DNA of 64,000 bases, taken from contig DAIPMW010000011.1 in NCBI GenBank assembly GCA_036768475.1, forward strand, positions 68,004 through 132,003, read 5' to 3'. This DNA comes from JAEUMD01 sp036768475. Its GTDB lineage: Bacteria > Pseudomonadota > Alphaproteobacteria > Rhizobiales > Hyphomicrobiaceae. Made by a program: the position numbers and the translations under genes. Below the pieces are notes generated by a model. The model saw nothing but the letters and a program-made list of their open reading frames with translations. It searched no databases and was not told the origin of the DNA. Shown one piece after another: positions 9,132 to 17,810 of the stretch (position 1 is its first letter; each line of letters begins with the position of its first letter).

Positions 9132-9935
9132 GTGGCATCTGAAACTCATGGCGGCGGCGGCATGCCGGATCCGATCCATCAGTTCGAGATCAAGAGGCTT
9201 ATTCCGATCGAGCTGTTCGGACTGGATGCCACCTTCACGAACTCCGCCCTGTTCATGGTGCTGGCTGTCGCGCTTATTGCGGGCTTCCTCATCTTCTCGA
9301 TGCAGGGCCGCTCCCTGGTTCCGACGCGGCTGCAGTCACTTTCCGAGCTGCTCTACGAGTTCGTCGCCAACATGGTGCGCGACACTATGGGGCATGGTCA
9401 CGACGACCATGGCCACGACCACGGCTATATGAAGTTCTTCCCGCTGGTCTTTACGATCTTCATCTTCATCCTGACGCTCAACATGCTGGGCATGATCCCG
9501 GGCTTTTTCACGTCGACCAGCCATCTGGCGGTGACGGCCAGCCTGGCGATCCTCGTGTTCGTCACGGTGCTCATCGTCGGCTTTGCCAAGAATGGCGCCG
9601 GCTTTCTGAAGCTCTTCGTACCGACTGGCGTGCCGATCTACGTTCTGCCGCTGGTGGTCGCCATCGAGGTCATCTCGTTCCTGTCGCGTCCCGTCAGCCA
9701 CTCGGTGCGTTTGTTCGCCAATATGCTGGCCGGCCACATCACGCTGAAGGTATTCGCCGGCTTCATCATCATGCTGCTCGGTGCGGGCGGTGCCTATGGC
9801 ATCCTGTCGATCCTGCCGCTTGCCATGGCGACAGCGCTGACCGCGCTCGAGTTCCTGGTCGCATTCCTGCAGGCCTACGTTTTCGCAATGCTGACCTGCA
9901 TGTACCTCAACGACGCGCTCCATCCGGCCCACTGA
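9132..9935 (+). CDS. atpB: ATP synthase F0 subunit a
   Basis: 267-residue membrane subunit that forms the two proton half-channels beside the c-ring. The essential arginine is in SRPVSHSVRLFANMLAGH, within the penultimate helix region, and the C-terminal helix ends in LQAYVFAMLTCMYLNDA. A His/Asp-rich loop (HGHDDHGHDHGY) after the second helix is unusual in strength and could bind metal, but no role is known. GTG at 9132 is chosen because GGGGG (9121-9125) sits 6 bases before it; an in-frame TTG at 9126 overlaps that site. Confidence 0.97.
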   Translation: MASETHGGGGMPDPIHQFEIKRLIPIELFGLDATFTNSALFMVLAVALIAGFLIFSMQGRSLVPTRLQSLSELLYEFVANMVRDTMGHGHDDHGHDHGYMKFFPLVFTIFIFILTLNMLGMIPGFFTSTSHLAVTASLAILVFVTVLIVGFAKNGAGFLKLFVPTGVPIYVLPLVVAIEVISFLSRPVSHSVRLFANMLAGHITLKVFAGFIIMLLGAGGAYGILSILPLAMATALTALEFLVAFLQAYVFAMLTCMYLNDALHPAH

Positions 9936-10003
9936 CGACTAAGGCGCGCGACGCAACGCTTCCAAACCATTCGGACCCATCCAAACCGTCAAGGAGAACA
10001 ACC

Positions 10004-10228
10004 ATGGATCCAGCTTCCGCCAAGCTCATCGGCGCCGGTCTTGCTGCTATCGGCACGGGTGCCGCTGCTATCGGCGTCGGCAACCTGTTCGGCCAGTTCC
10101 TGCAGGGCGCGCTGCGCAATCCGTCCGCTTCCGATGGCCAGTTCGGCCGGCTGATCTTCGGCTTCGCCGTGACCGAAGCGCTCGGCATCTTCGCGCTGCT
10201 GATTGCGTTCCTGCTGCTGTTCACCTGA
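10004..10228 (+). CDS. atpE: ATP synthase F0 subunit c
   Basis: 74-residue proteolipid forming the rotor ring. Two helices are separated by the polar loop QGALRNPSA. The proton-binding carboxylate is the Glu in FAVTEALGIFALLIAFLLLF. A Gly/Ala-rich first helix (GAGLAAIGTGAAAIGVGNLF) is typical. AAGGAG lies shortly upstream of the ATG. It is placed between subunit a and b', as in other alphaproteobacteria. Confidence 0.98.
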   Translation: MDPASAKLIGAGLAAIGTGAAAIGVGNLFGQFLQGALRNPSASDGQFGRLIFGFAVTEALGIFALLIAFLLLFT

Positions 10229-10320
10229 TCTCTCGTCGGATCAGGTCCTTGACTGCGTAACGGTGCGGGCCTTCGTGCCCCACCGTCATGCAGCTTCAAG
10301 CTACCTTCAAGTCGCTCCAT

Positions 10321-10350
10321 CCTTAACTGGACAGGCCTTAACTGGACAGG
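10321..10350 (+). repeat. 15-bp perfect tandem duplication in the atpF' leader
   Basis: CCTTAACTGGACAGG occurs twice head to tail (10321-10335 and 10336-10350) and ends two bases before the ATG. Each unit ends in GGACAGG, so the duplication doubles the ribosome-site-like sequence. Confidence 0.9.
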
Positions 10351-10352
10351 TC

Positions 10353-10880
10353 ATGGCTCAACCGCACAATACCGAGACTGGCGTGCCTGGCGAGGCTGGC
10401 CACAAGGGCGCCTTCCCGCCACTGGATTCGACGCACTTCGCACCGCAGGTCATCTGGCTCGCAATCACGTTCGCGATCCTCTACTGGCTCCTGTCGAAGA
10501 TCGCGCTACCTCGCATCGGCGAGGTGATCGAGGAGCGGCGCGACCGCATCCAACGCGACCTCGATGCGGCCGAGGTACTCAAGTCGGAAACCGAGACGGC
10601 GATCCGCAACTACGAGAAATCCCTTGCCGACGCCCGTTCCAAGGCAAGCGGCATCGCGCGTGACACACGCGAGAAGCTCGCCGCGCAGACCGACAAGAAG
10701 CGGCATGAGAGCGACGCCCAGGTCAACGCGAAGATCGCGGAGGCTGAGAGCCGCATCGCCAGCATGAAGAACAGCGCGCTCGCCTCCATCAGCGACATTG
10801 CGGCGGAGACGGCGAGCGCCATTGTCGGCAAGCTGATCGGCGAAAACGTCAGCGCCGCCGACGCCAAGAAGCATCTCTGA
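10353..10880 (+). CDS. atpF': ATP synthase F0 subunit b' (AtpF'/AtpG)
   Basis: 175-residue peripheral-stalk subunit of the b' type found in alphaproteobacteria and cyanobacteria. One N-terminal helix (FAPQVIWLAITFAILYWLLSKIA split by a few residues) is followed by a long amphipathic coiled coil to the C-terminus. The leading 25 residues are soluble and Gly/Pro-containing, typical of b'. ATG at 10353 follows the GGACAGG of the tandem duplication; the longer frame from 10203 overlaps atpE and is not used. It pairs with the b subunit encoded next. Confidence 0.95.
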   Translation: MAQPHNTETGVPGEAGHKGAFPPLDSTHFAPQVIWLAITFAILYWLLSKIALPRIGEVIEERRDRIQRDLDAAEVLKSETETAIRNYEKSLADARSKASGIARDTREKLAAQTDKKRHESDAQVNAKIAEAESRIASMKNSALASISDIAAETASAIVGKLIGENVSAADAKKHL

Positions 10881-10906
10881 CGCCCGCACTCAGGAGGCCA
10901 ATGGTC

Positions 10907-11404
10907 ATGGCTGTTTTCACCTACGGCACCGCAGAGTTCTGGGTCCTCGTGGCATTCCTGCTATTCTTCGGTATCGTTTTCTACCTGAAGGTTCCGGCGC
11001 AGATGAACCGTGCGCTCGATTCGCGCGCGGAAGCCATCAAGAAGGAGCTGGACGACGCGCGGATGCTGCGCGAGGAAGCGCAGGCGCTGCTCGCCGATTA
11101 TCAGAAGAAGAGCCGCGAGGCCGAGGAAGAGGCCAAGAGCATCATCGAGCAAGCGCGTCGCGAGGCCGAATCACTCGCCGCCGAGACCGAGAAGCAGCTT
11201 GCAGAATCGGTCGCCCGGCGTTCGAAGATGGCTGAGGACAAGATCGCGCGTGCCGAGGCCCAAGCCCTGGCTGAGGTTCGTGGCTCGGCCGTCGATGCAG
11301 CTCTCAAGGCTGCGGAGAAAATTCTGGCCGGCAAGGTTACCGGCGCCAAATCCAACGAGCTCATCAAGCAGAGCTTGGCCGACATCAAGGGCAAGCTTAA
11401 TTGA
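10907..11404 (+). CDS. atpF: ATP synthase F0 subunit b
   Basis: 165-residue peripheral-stalk subunit with one N-terminal membrane helix (EFWVLVAFLLFFGIVFYLKV) and an Ala/Glu/Lys-rich coiled coil to the C-terminus. AGGAGG at 10892-10897 lies 9 bases from ATG 10907 but only 3 from ATG 10901, so 10907 is preferred. It is the last gene of the F0 cluster. The F1 genes are not in this window, as expected for the split atp loci of alphaproteobacteria. Confidence 0.96.
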   Translation: MAVFTYGTAEFWVLVAFLLFFGIVFYLKVPAQMNRALDSRAEAIKKELDDARMLREEAQALLADYQKKSREAEEEAKSIIEQARREAESLAAETEKQLAESVARRSKMAEDKIARAEAQALAEVRGSAVDAALKAAEKILAGKVTGAKSNELIKQSLADIKGKLN

Positions 11405-11420
11405 TCCCCTTTTTGGGTGG

Positions 11421-11543
11421 CTAGAGTCTGATCGGCTGAGATGGAAGCACGACTGCTTCCATTGAAGCCGTGATTGAGGCCCAAAGAGATAAAGCAGGCC
11501 ACAACGGCCAGGCGTGATTCAATCTAAACCTGACCTGCCCTAA
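11421..11543 (+). repeat. Family B intergenic repeat, full copy (B1)
   Basis: Begins CTAGAGTCTGATCGGCTG and ends CCTGACCTGCCCTAAGG. Includes the hairpin around GATGGAAGCACGACTGCTTC and the inner GGCCACAACGGCC. It is fused at its right end to a family A copy. Confidence 0.85.
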
Positions 11544-11613
11544 GGCATGTTGAGCTGAAGTGCGCAGTGGTTCAGCGTGAAAAACTTGTTTGAAACAAGG
11601 TGTTGGATCGCAT
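11541..11613 (+). repeat. Family A intergenic repeat fused to B1 (A4)
   Basis: TAAGGCATGTTGAGCTGAAG, then CAGTGGTTCAGCGTGAAAAA and CAAGGTGTTGGATCGCATC match family A. The second hairpin is truncated. The CTAAGG junction is shared with B1. Confidence 0.8.
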
Positions 11614-11902
11614 CAAGCCTATCGGCTAACCCTCTTGCGCATTAAGGGAAGAGTTCGGCGCGCTGACGCCAGCCCGCAGGTGTAAACCGGGCTGGTCCTC
11701 ATCAGGCCGGTGATTTGCTGGAATTGCCCATTCGTGATGGATGAAGAGCCTGGACGGCCGCCGCCGCCGGGCCTTTTGTTTTCTGCGGCCAATCCAGATG
11801 GAATAGAACAGACTTCAACCGGCTCGTTCGCAATATGTAGAGAAGGGGGCATTCTGTCACCAAGATGCCCGTGTCCACTCCCAGTCAGAATCCGACGATG
11901 CC

Positions 11903-13117
11903 TCAGGCCACCGCGATCAGCTTGCCGAGCCTAGCGACACCTTCGGCGATTTGCGCTTCGTTCGGCAGCGAATAGCTCAGCCGGATCGTGTTTTTGCCCG
12001 AGCCGTCGGTGAAGAACGCGCCGCCGGGAACGAAGGCAACGCCTGCTTCCGTAATGGCCCGATGCAGGATCTCCGCGCCGTCCAGATGGCGGGGTAGCGT
12101 CACCCATATGAACAGGCCGCCTTCGGGCGTTGTCCAGCTCACACCAGACGGCATGTTGGCCTGCAGGGCAGCGAGCATTGCATCGCGGCGCGCCCGGTAG
12201 TGCTGCGCGGCTTTCGCCACCTGGTCGTCATAGGTCTCGGCTGCCAGGCGCTCCATCACCATCTGGTTGATGAGCGAGCAGTTGAGATCGGAAGCCTGTT
12301 TGATAAGCGTCAGGCGGCGCACGATGGGTTCGGCCGCACAAACCCAGCCTATGCGCAGCCCCGGCGTGAGTGTCTTGGAGAAGGTGCCGCAATAGATGAC
12401 GCGCGAGGAATTGAGATCGCCGCCGTGGCGCGCGACGTCAAGCGCCTGGATCGCCGGTACGGGCTCGCCGGCGAAGCGCAAATCGACATAAGCCGTATCC
12501 TCGATGATGGGACAATCAAGCTCCTCGGCCAAGGCGATGAGGCCGCGACGAGCTTCCGCAGTGAGTGTCTCGCCAGTCGGATTGGCGAAGTCGGGAACGA
12601 CGTAAGCGAACTTGACCGAGCCGCCATTGAGGGAGGCCGCCTCGCGATAGGTTGCAGGTGTGCGGTTTCCGCTCTCGGGCCGCAGGGTGTCGTAGCGCGG
12701 CTCATAGGCTGAAAACGCCTGCAGCGCCCCGAGATAGGTCGGAGCGGTGACCAGCGCGGTGTCGCCTGGCGTTAAGAAGAGCTTTCCCAGGAACTCCAGC
12801 GCCTGCTGCGAACCCGATGTCACGAGGATATTGTCGGCGCGCGCGGGCACACCGAGGCTGCCCATATGCCGGGCGATCCACGCGCGCAACGGTGGGTATC
12901 CCTCACTGACGGAGTACTGCAGACCTTGCGACGATTTTACCGGATCGGCGAGGATTTGCGCGTAGGCAGCGGCGGCGGCTTCCTTGGGAAACAGTGCGGG
13001 ATCTGGAATGCCACCGGCGAACGAGATGATGCCCGGCTTTTCGAGGAGCTTCAGAAGCTCGCGGATCTCGGAAGCGCGCATCGCTTCCGCCCGCCTCGCA
13101 TACCGCGGCTCGTACAT
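11903..13117 (-). CDS. PLP-dependent aminotransferase, class I/II (2-aminoadipate/MocR-like fold)
   Basis: 404-residue fold-type I aminotransferase of the LysN/aromatic aminotransferase-like group. The PLP lysine is in GTFSKTLTPGLRIGW. Other marks are IISFAGGIPDPALFP near the N-terminus, VTSGSQQALEF for phosphate binding, PDFANPTGETL and the C-terminal Arg in NTIRLSYSLP. The amino-donor specificity cannot be read. ATG at 13117 is preferred over TTG 13138 because AGAGGT precedes it. It is followed on the same strand side by a lipoprotein gene upstream with about 200 bp between them, so an operon is not certain. Confidence 0.9.
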   Translation of the reverse strand: MYEPRYARRAEAMRASEIRELLKLLEKPGIISFAGGIPDPALFPKEAAAAAYAQILADPVKSSQGLQYSVSEGYPPLRAWIARHMGSLGVPARADNILVTSGSQQALEFLGKLFLTPGDTALVTAPTYLGALQAFSAYEPRYDTLRPESGNRTPATYREAASLNGGSVKFAYVVPDFANPTGETLTAEARRGLIALAEELDCPIIEDTAYVDLRFAGEPVPAIQALDVARHGGDLNSSRVIYCGTFSKTLTPGLRIGWVCAAEPIVRRLTLIKQASDLNCSLINQMVMERLAAETYDDQVAKAAQHYRARRDAMLAALQANMPSGVSWTTPEGGLFIWVTLPRHLDGAEILHRAITEAGVAFVPGGAFFTDGSGKNTIRLSYSLPNEAQIAEGVARLGKLIAVA

Positions 13118-13321
13118 GGATGAACCTCTGACAGGCAAGGACTAACAAGCAAGGGACTTCGGTGGCCGTGCGCCGTGACCGGCGCCGACTGCGATAGGGG
13201 CTGTAACGCCCCCATCCGCACGACCAGCGCGGCGGCAGATATGTCAACCTTGCTGACCCTTTTGTCAATCGGGATGAAGCAGCGCAGGGCAGCCACTCCG
13301 CCCTATGCGCCAGCGGACGTA

Positions 13322-13987
13322 TCAACCCGCTCCGGGAGCCTTGGCGCGGTCGAAGGATACGAACAGCTCGTATTCGCCAGGGCGCGAGCCTTCCGCAACC
13401 GGGAACGTCACCTCGCGCACCGCCGAGAAGTAGCCGATCGGCTTGTCGAGCGCGACCGCGACGTCGATCTTCATGGCGTCGGCGGCGATCTTGGCATTCG
13501 AGCCGTCGGTGACCATAACGTTGATGGGAAGCGTGACTGTGCCGGTCTGTCCGCGTGGGCCAAGGAGAACGCGGCCGGAGAAACCGTATTTCACGGTGAC
13601 GCGGCCAGCCTCAATATGGCATTCACGCGCCGTCTTGGTGATCTCGCCTCGATGCATGATGGCGAGGCCATCGCCAGTCCGACCCGGCTCATAGAACGTA
13701 ATATTGTTGTCGCCCGGACGCGCGGTCAGACGCGGGCATCCCGGATTGATACCTCCGGTAATCGTGGGACCGGCCGAAGATCCATCTGCCTTGGCGGCCG
13801 AGAGCAGCTGTTCCTCGCTGACCTCGCCCGTGCCGTCGGCCACGGTCGGCTTCGAAGAGCCGAACATGCCGCCGCCCAATCCGGAAGTGATCGAAGACAT
13901 GCCGCATCCTGCCAGCGCGAGCGAAACGCCGCCCGCCAGACTAACGGCAACTGCGCGACGCCAACGCGCCGCTGAGGATTGCGTCAT
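13322..13987 (-). CDS. Conserved hypothetical lipoprotein
   Basis: 221-residue predicted lipoprotein: MTQSSAARWRR, a hydrophobic stretch and the lipobox LALAGC. After a Gly/Ser-rich linker, the mature domain contains INPGCPRLTARPGDN and LPINVMVTDGSNAKIAADAM, with two conserved-looking Cys. I do not recognise a characterised family, though similar proteins occur in Hyphomicrobiales. Start at 13987 places the lipobox at a usual distance; the longer frame to 14056 would add a cleft n-region. It is divergent from ispH across about 215 bp. Confidence 0.75.
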   Translation of the reverse strand: MTQSSAARWRRAVAVSLAGGVSLALAGCGMSSITSGLGGGMFGSSKPTVADGTGEVSEEQLLSAAKADGSSAGPTITGGINPGCPRLTARPGDNNITFYEPGRTGDGLAIMHRGEITKTARECHIEAGRVTVKYGFSGRVLLGPRGQTGTVTLPINVMVTDGSNAKIAADAMKIDVAVALDKPIGYFSAVREVTFPVAEGSRPGEYELFVSFDRAKAPGAG

Positions 13988-14202
13988 GACGCCCCAATCC
14001 GCATAATCGCGCCGCCCGAAGGAGGCACGACAGGCCAAAAACACTCGCCGCTTCATACGCGAGAAATCCGGACACAGCCCCCCAAGAGGCGTTCACGTGT
14101 GTTCCGACTCAAATTTAGCACCCCCCGGTGGCAGCCGCCAAGCCGCGCCCCAATCGACCCTGTTGAGAGACGACGTTAACCTGAATAAAGGCACCCTGAT
14201 CG

Positions 14203-15234
14203 ATGTCCGAGCGCCACGACCGCGACACAATCCCGGATACTTCCCTCCCGGCTTCCGCAATCTCGGAGCCCGCCACCTGCATGCGCCCCGAACTGCGCCT
14301 GCTGTTGGCCGCTCCGCGCGGATTCTGTGCCGGCGTCGACCGCGCGATCCAGATTGTCGAGTTGGCGCTCGCCAAGTATGGCTCGCCGGTCTATGTCCGG
14401 CACGAGATTGTGCACAATCGGTATGTCGTGGACAGCCTCAAGGCGAAAGGCGCCATTTTTGTGGAGGAGTTGGACGAGATCCCGGAAACGGACCAACCCG
14501 TGATCTTTTCGGCACACGGCGTGGCCAAGGCCGTTCCTGCAGCCGCGAAGGCGCGCAACATGTTCGTGCTCGACGCGACGTGTCCACTGGTTTTCAAGGT
14601 GCATTTCGAGGCTGAGCGGCACCACCGCGAGGGCAGAGAGATCGCTCTGATCGGACACGCCGGGCATCCGGAGGTGGACGGAACGATGGGACAGCTTCCG
14701 CAAGGCGCGGTGCATCTCATCGAGACGGTGGCCGATGCACGCGAATTCATGCCGCGCGATCCAGCGCAGCTCGCCTATGTGACGCAGACGACGCTGTCGC
14801 TGGACGATACGGCGGCGATCGTCGAGGTCCTGAAAGAACGGTTCCCTGCGATCAAGTCGCCGCACAAGGAGGACATCTGCTACGCCACGACCAACCGCCA
14901 GAACGCGGTCAAGGCGATCGCCCCGCAGATCGACTGTCTCCTTGTCGTCGGGGCTCCCAACAGCTCCAACTCACTGCGCCTGGTCGAGGTGGGCGCGCGG
15001 GCAGGATGCGCCCGCTCGCGGCTGATCCAGCGGGCCGATGACATCGTCTGGGAGGACCTGAAAGGCGCACGAACCATTGGAATCACGGCCGGAGCCTCGG
15101 CGCCTGAGGTGCTCGTTGACGAGGTGATTGCGGCCCTCAAAACGCGTTTTGACGTTACCGTTGAGGTGGTCAGCACCGCGGAGGAACGTATCGCCTTCAA
15201 CATCCCGCGCGAGCTGAGACCACCTGCTGCATGA
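14203..15234 (+). CDS. ispH: 4-hydroxy-3-methylbut-2-enyl diphosphate reductase IspH
   Basis: Final enzyme of the MEP isoprenoid pathway, reducing HMBPP to IPP and DMAPP with an Fe-S cluster. The three cluster cysteines are visible in PRGFCAGVDRA, DATCPLVFKVH and KEDICYATTNRQ; substrate residues include VVGAPNSSNSLRLVE and TAGASAPEVLV. The product is 343 residues from ATG 14203; an internal ATG at 14281 would begin just before the conserved core, so the first 26 residues are uncertain. It is followed by thrB and rnhA on the same strand. Confidence 0.97.
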   Translation: MSERHDRDTIPDTSLPASAISEPATCMRPELRLLLAAPRGFCAGVDRAIQIVELALAKYGSPVYVRHEIVHNRYVVDSLKAKGAIFVEELDEIPETDQPVIFSAHGVAKAVPAAAKARNMFVLDATCPLVFKVHFEAERHHREGREIALIGHAGHPEVDGTMGQLPQGAVHLIETVADAREFMPRDPAQLAYVTQTTLSLDDTAAIVEVLKERFPAIKSPHKEDICYATTNRQNAVKAIAPQIDCLLVVGAPNSSNSLRLVEVGARAGCARSRLIQRADDIVWEDLKGARTIGITAGASAPEVLVDEVIAALKTRFDVTVEVVSTAEERIAFNIPRELRPPAA

Positions 15235-15397
15235 CGACACCGGGCACTCCGTCGTAAAAAGAGAGTCGACCGAGAGATCGCTCAAGTGGGCGCATGCTTT
15301 CCAGCCGCGAGGCCCAGATCGGGCCCCACTCCACGCGTTGATCACCTGCCCCACCCACCTCAGCCGCCGTTCCGGCACCCACCCACCGAAGAGAGCC

Positions 15398-16366
15398 ATG
15401 GCCGTCTATACCGAAGTTACCGACGAGGACCTGGGGGCCTTCATCGCCGAATACGGCGTGGGTGAACTCTTGTCATTCAAGGGGATCGCCGAGGGCGTCG
15501 AAAACACGAACTACATTCTCCACACCAGCACCGGTCCCTACATTCTGACGCTTTACGAGAAACGTGTGGCGCGTGAGGATCTGCCGTACTTCCTCGGCCT
15601 CATGCAGCATCTTTCGGCGCGCGGCGTACCTTGTCCGCTCCCCGTGGCCAAAGCCAACGGCGAAGTCCTGGGCGAGCTTGCCGGCCGGGCCGCCGCGCTC
15701 GTCACGTTCCTGGAGGGGTTCTGGGCGCGCAGACCGAGAGCGGACCATTGTGCGCAGGTGGGCAAGGCTCTGGCTGAGCTGCATCTGGCGGGTCACGATT
15801 TCCCGATGCACAGGGCCAACGCACTCGGGCCGGCCGGATGGCGACCGCTGTTCGAACGCTTCCAGGGAGGTGCCAACGAGATCGCGCCACACCTGGTGGA
15901 CACGATTTCAGATGAGTTGGACCAACTCGCCTCGTTGTGGCCCAACGAGCTGCCGTCCGGCGTCATTCACGCGGATCTCTTTCCCGACAACGTCTTTTTC
16001 ATCGGCGACACTCTGTCAGGGCTCATCGATTTCTATTTCGCGTGCAACGACTATCTCGCTTATGACCTTGCGATCTGCCTCAATGCTTGGTGTTTCGAGA
16101 AGAATTTCCAGCTCAACATGACTAGCAGCCGGGCGCTCATTCGCGGGTATGAGACGGTGCGCCCGCTCAGCAGCGGCGAACGCGATGCCATGCCGGTGCT
16201 GGCGCGCGGGGCGGCACTGCGCTTCCTCCTGACGCGCGCTTATGATTGGCTCAACACGCCACCCGGCGCCATCGTCAAGCCACACGATCCGCTCGATTAC
16301 CTCCGCAGGCTCAGGTTCCATCGCACGGTCGCGTCGATTGCAGGCTATACCGGCGAGGAAGCCTGA
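15398..16366 (+). CDS. thrB: Homoserine kinase ThrB (APH-fold type)
   Basis: 322-residue kinase phosphorylating homoserine for threonine synthesis. This is the aminoglycoside-phosphotransferase-like ThrB2 used by alphaproteobacteria, not the GHMP type. Motifs: GIAEGVENTNYILHT for nucleotide binding, the catalytic loop GVIHADLFPDNVFF (HxDxxxxN) and the metal Asp in GLIDFYFACNDYLAYD. ATG at 15398 is chosen (MAVYTEVTDEDL); the frame upstream lacks similarity. Its stop overlaps the rnhA start (TGATG), so the two are probably translationally coupled. Threonine synthase is encoded about 10 kb away on the other strand. Confidence 0.96.
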   Translation: MAVYTEVTDEDLGAFIAEYGVGELLSFKGIAEGVENTNYILHTSTGPYILTLYEKRVAREDLPYFLGLMQHLSARGVPCPLPVAKANGEVLGELAGRAAALVTFLEGFWARRPRADHCAQVGKALAELHLAGHDFPMHRANALGPAGWRPLFERFQGGANEIAPHLVDTISDELDQLASLWPNELPSGVIHADLFPDNVFFIGDTLSGLIDFYFACNDYLAYDLAICLNAWCFEKNFQLNMTSSRALIRGYETVRPLSSGERDAMPVLARGAALRFLLTRAYDWLNTPPGAIVKPHDPLDYLRRLRFHRTVASIAGYTGEEA

Positions 16367-16821
16367 TGAGCAGTCCGCGCAAGCCGCATGTGATAATCTA
16401 TACAGATGGCGCCTGCTCGGGGAATCCAGGCCCCGGCGGATGGGGCGCGATCCTCATGTCGGGGCATCATCGCAAAGAGTTGAACGGGGGTGAAGCCGCC
16501 ACCACCAACAACCGGATGGAGCTCTTTGCGGCAATCGCGGCGCTGGAACAGCTCAAGGGCCCGAGCCGCGTCGAGCTGCACACCGACAGTGCCTATCTGA
16601 GAAACGGAATCATGCAGTGGATTCACGGCTGGAAGCGCAACGGTTGGCGCACGGCTAACCGCAAATCTGTGAAGAACGCAGAGTTATGGCAGCGCCTGGA
16701 CGAGGCGACAAAACGCCATGAGATCACGTGGCACTGGGTGAAAGGGCATTCGGGACATCCCGAAAATGAGCGTGCCGACGAACTGGCGCGCGCGGGAATG
16801 GCGCCGTTCCAGTCGGCATAG
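16366..16821 (+). CDS. rnhA: Ribonuclease HI
   Basis: 151-residue RNase HI degrading RNA in RNA-DNA hybrids. The four catalytic acids can be placed: Asp in IIYTDGACSGNPGPGGWG, Glu in NNRMELFAAI, Asp in ELHTDSAYL and Asp in ENERADELAR, with the His in VKGHSGHPENE. The basic protrusion (IHGWKRNGWRTANRKSVKN) is present. Start ATG 16366 overlaps the thrB stop by one base. Confidence 0.98.
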   Translation: MSSPRKPHVIIYTDGACSGNPGPGGWGAILMSGHHRKELNGGEAATTNNRMELFAAIAALEQLKGPSRVELHTDSAYLRNGIMQWIHGWKRNGWRTANRKSVKNAELWQRLDEATKRHEITWHWVKGHSGHPENERADELARAGMAPFQSA

Positions 16822-17287
16822 CGACACGTATCACACCCGAAATTCGGGATTTGTCGCGTCAGTGCGAGAGGACGAGAGGAAATGACGCGGCCAGAGTAGG
16901 TCGCTTTTGATTGAACCACGTCTGGCCGTTTTGGCCTGCCCTATCTCTTTGTTTGAGAGACTGATTCACGGCTTCGATGAAAACAGTCGTGCATCCGTCG
17001 AAGCCGATCAGGCTCTGGGTTCGTCCGCCGCAGATGCCCCAATCTGCCAAGTTTTGGAGAGACCGTAATTCCAAGACTACATTCGTTGCGCACCGATGCA
17101 CCGATGCTTCACCTTTCGACTTTGGCCAGAGACCCATTGGAACCGGACGCGCAATTGCATAAATTGTCACCGGAGGCAGTCATACTCGAGGCTCGTATAT
17201 CAACATTGCGTGCGCCCCCTCCGCGCCCCAGAGACCAACTCTTCGCTGCGGGTTCAACTTTCACAACCCACCTGGGAGAATCATTAG
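16822..17287. other. Spacer after rnhA
   Basis: 466 bp with a reverse family B repeat (16891-17018). The rest holds a short tandem repeat (GCACCGAT twice, 17090-17105) and the ribosome site of the next gene. No supported coding frame. Confidence 0.6.
16891..17018 (-). repeat. Family B intergenic repeat, full copy (B2)
   Basis: Begins CCAGAGTAGGTCGCTTTTGA and ends GAAGCCGATCAGGCTCTGG. Inner parts CTGGCCGTTTTGGCC and CTCTTTGTTTGAGAG match the other B copies in reverse. Confidence 0.85.
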
Positions 17288-17677
17288 ATGCCGATGCTCG
17301 CTTTCCTCCTTGCCTTCGCTACCGCCCTGTTTGCCACGGACATGTCGGCGAAGGCCGACACGCTCTCCGGCTCATGGGCGGGCGGTGGATCGGTCCACTA
17401 TTCGGAAACGCGCGAGCGCGCGAGATGCCGCGCAACATTTTCACGTGTTTCGGGCACGCTCTACCGGATGAACGCCTCGTGCGCGACGCCATCCGGCCGC
17501 GTGGACCAGTCTGCGACGGTGAACCGCGTCGGCAATAATGAGTACGCCGGCAACTTTCACAACAGCCAGTACAACGTCTCCGGCTCGATCCACATACGAC
17601 TGCACGGCAATACGCAGTACGTCAAACTGAGCGGCGCTGGCGCCGGCGGTGGCACCTTCAAATTGCGCCGCAGATAG
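17288..17677 (+). CDS. Small secreted protein of unknown function
   Basis: 129 residues with a signal peptide (MPMLAFLLAFATALFATDMS, cleavage near AKADT). The mature part is Gly/Ser/Asn-rich and beta-like: LSGSWAGGGSVHYSE and YNVSGSIHIRLHGNTQYVKL. Two Cys may pair. GGGAGA lies 11 bases before the ATG, supporting the start. Similar short secreted proteins are common in Hyphomicrobiales but lack a function. It converges with the peroxiredoxin gene; a strong hairpin lies between them. Confidence 0.7.
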   Translation: MPMLAFLLAFATALFATDMSAKADTLSGSWAGGGSVHYSETRERARCRATFSRVSGTLYRMNASCATPSGRVDQSATVNRVGNNEYAGNFHNSQYNVSGSIHIRLHGNTQYVKLSGAGAGGGTFKLRRR

Positions 17678-17749
17678 CGTGCGCTGCAACGCGCACAAGC
17701 GCGACACCTGATCTGCTCCAAGAAAGCGATGATCGATAACAGCAGATTT

Positions 17750-17782
17750 GGCAATGGCCGGGAGATGATCCCGGCCATTGCC
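17750..17782. terminator. Perfect 14-bp hairpin between convergent genes
   Basis: GGCAATGGCCGGGA / TCCCGGCCATTGCC with loop GATGA. No long T-tract on either side, so it could terminate or stabilise both transcripts. Confidence 0.65.
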
Positions 17783-17810
17783 TTGTAGGCAGGACTTCGG
17801 CTTGTGATCG

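Larger units (their letters stand above)
11405..11902. other. Spacer after the atp operon
   Basis: 498 bp between atpF and the convergent aminotransferase gene. It contains a compound B-A repeat (11421-11613). The remaining 290 bp show no coding frame I can support and no clear terminator. Confidence 0.6.

Noticed and set aside
17090..17105. Short tandem repeat GCACCGAT x2
   Set aside because: Too short to be meaningful without comparison to other strains.
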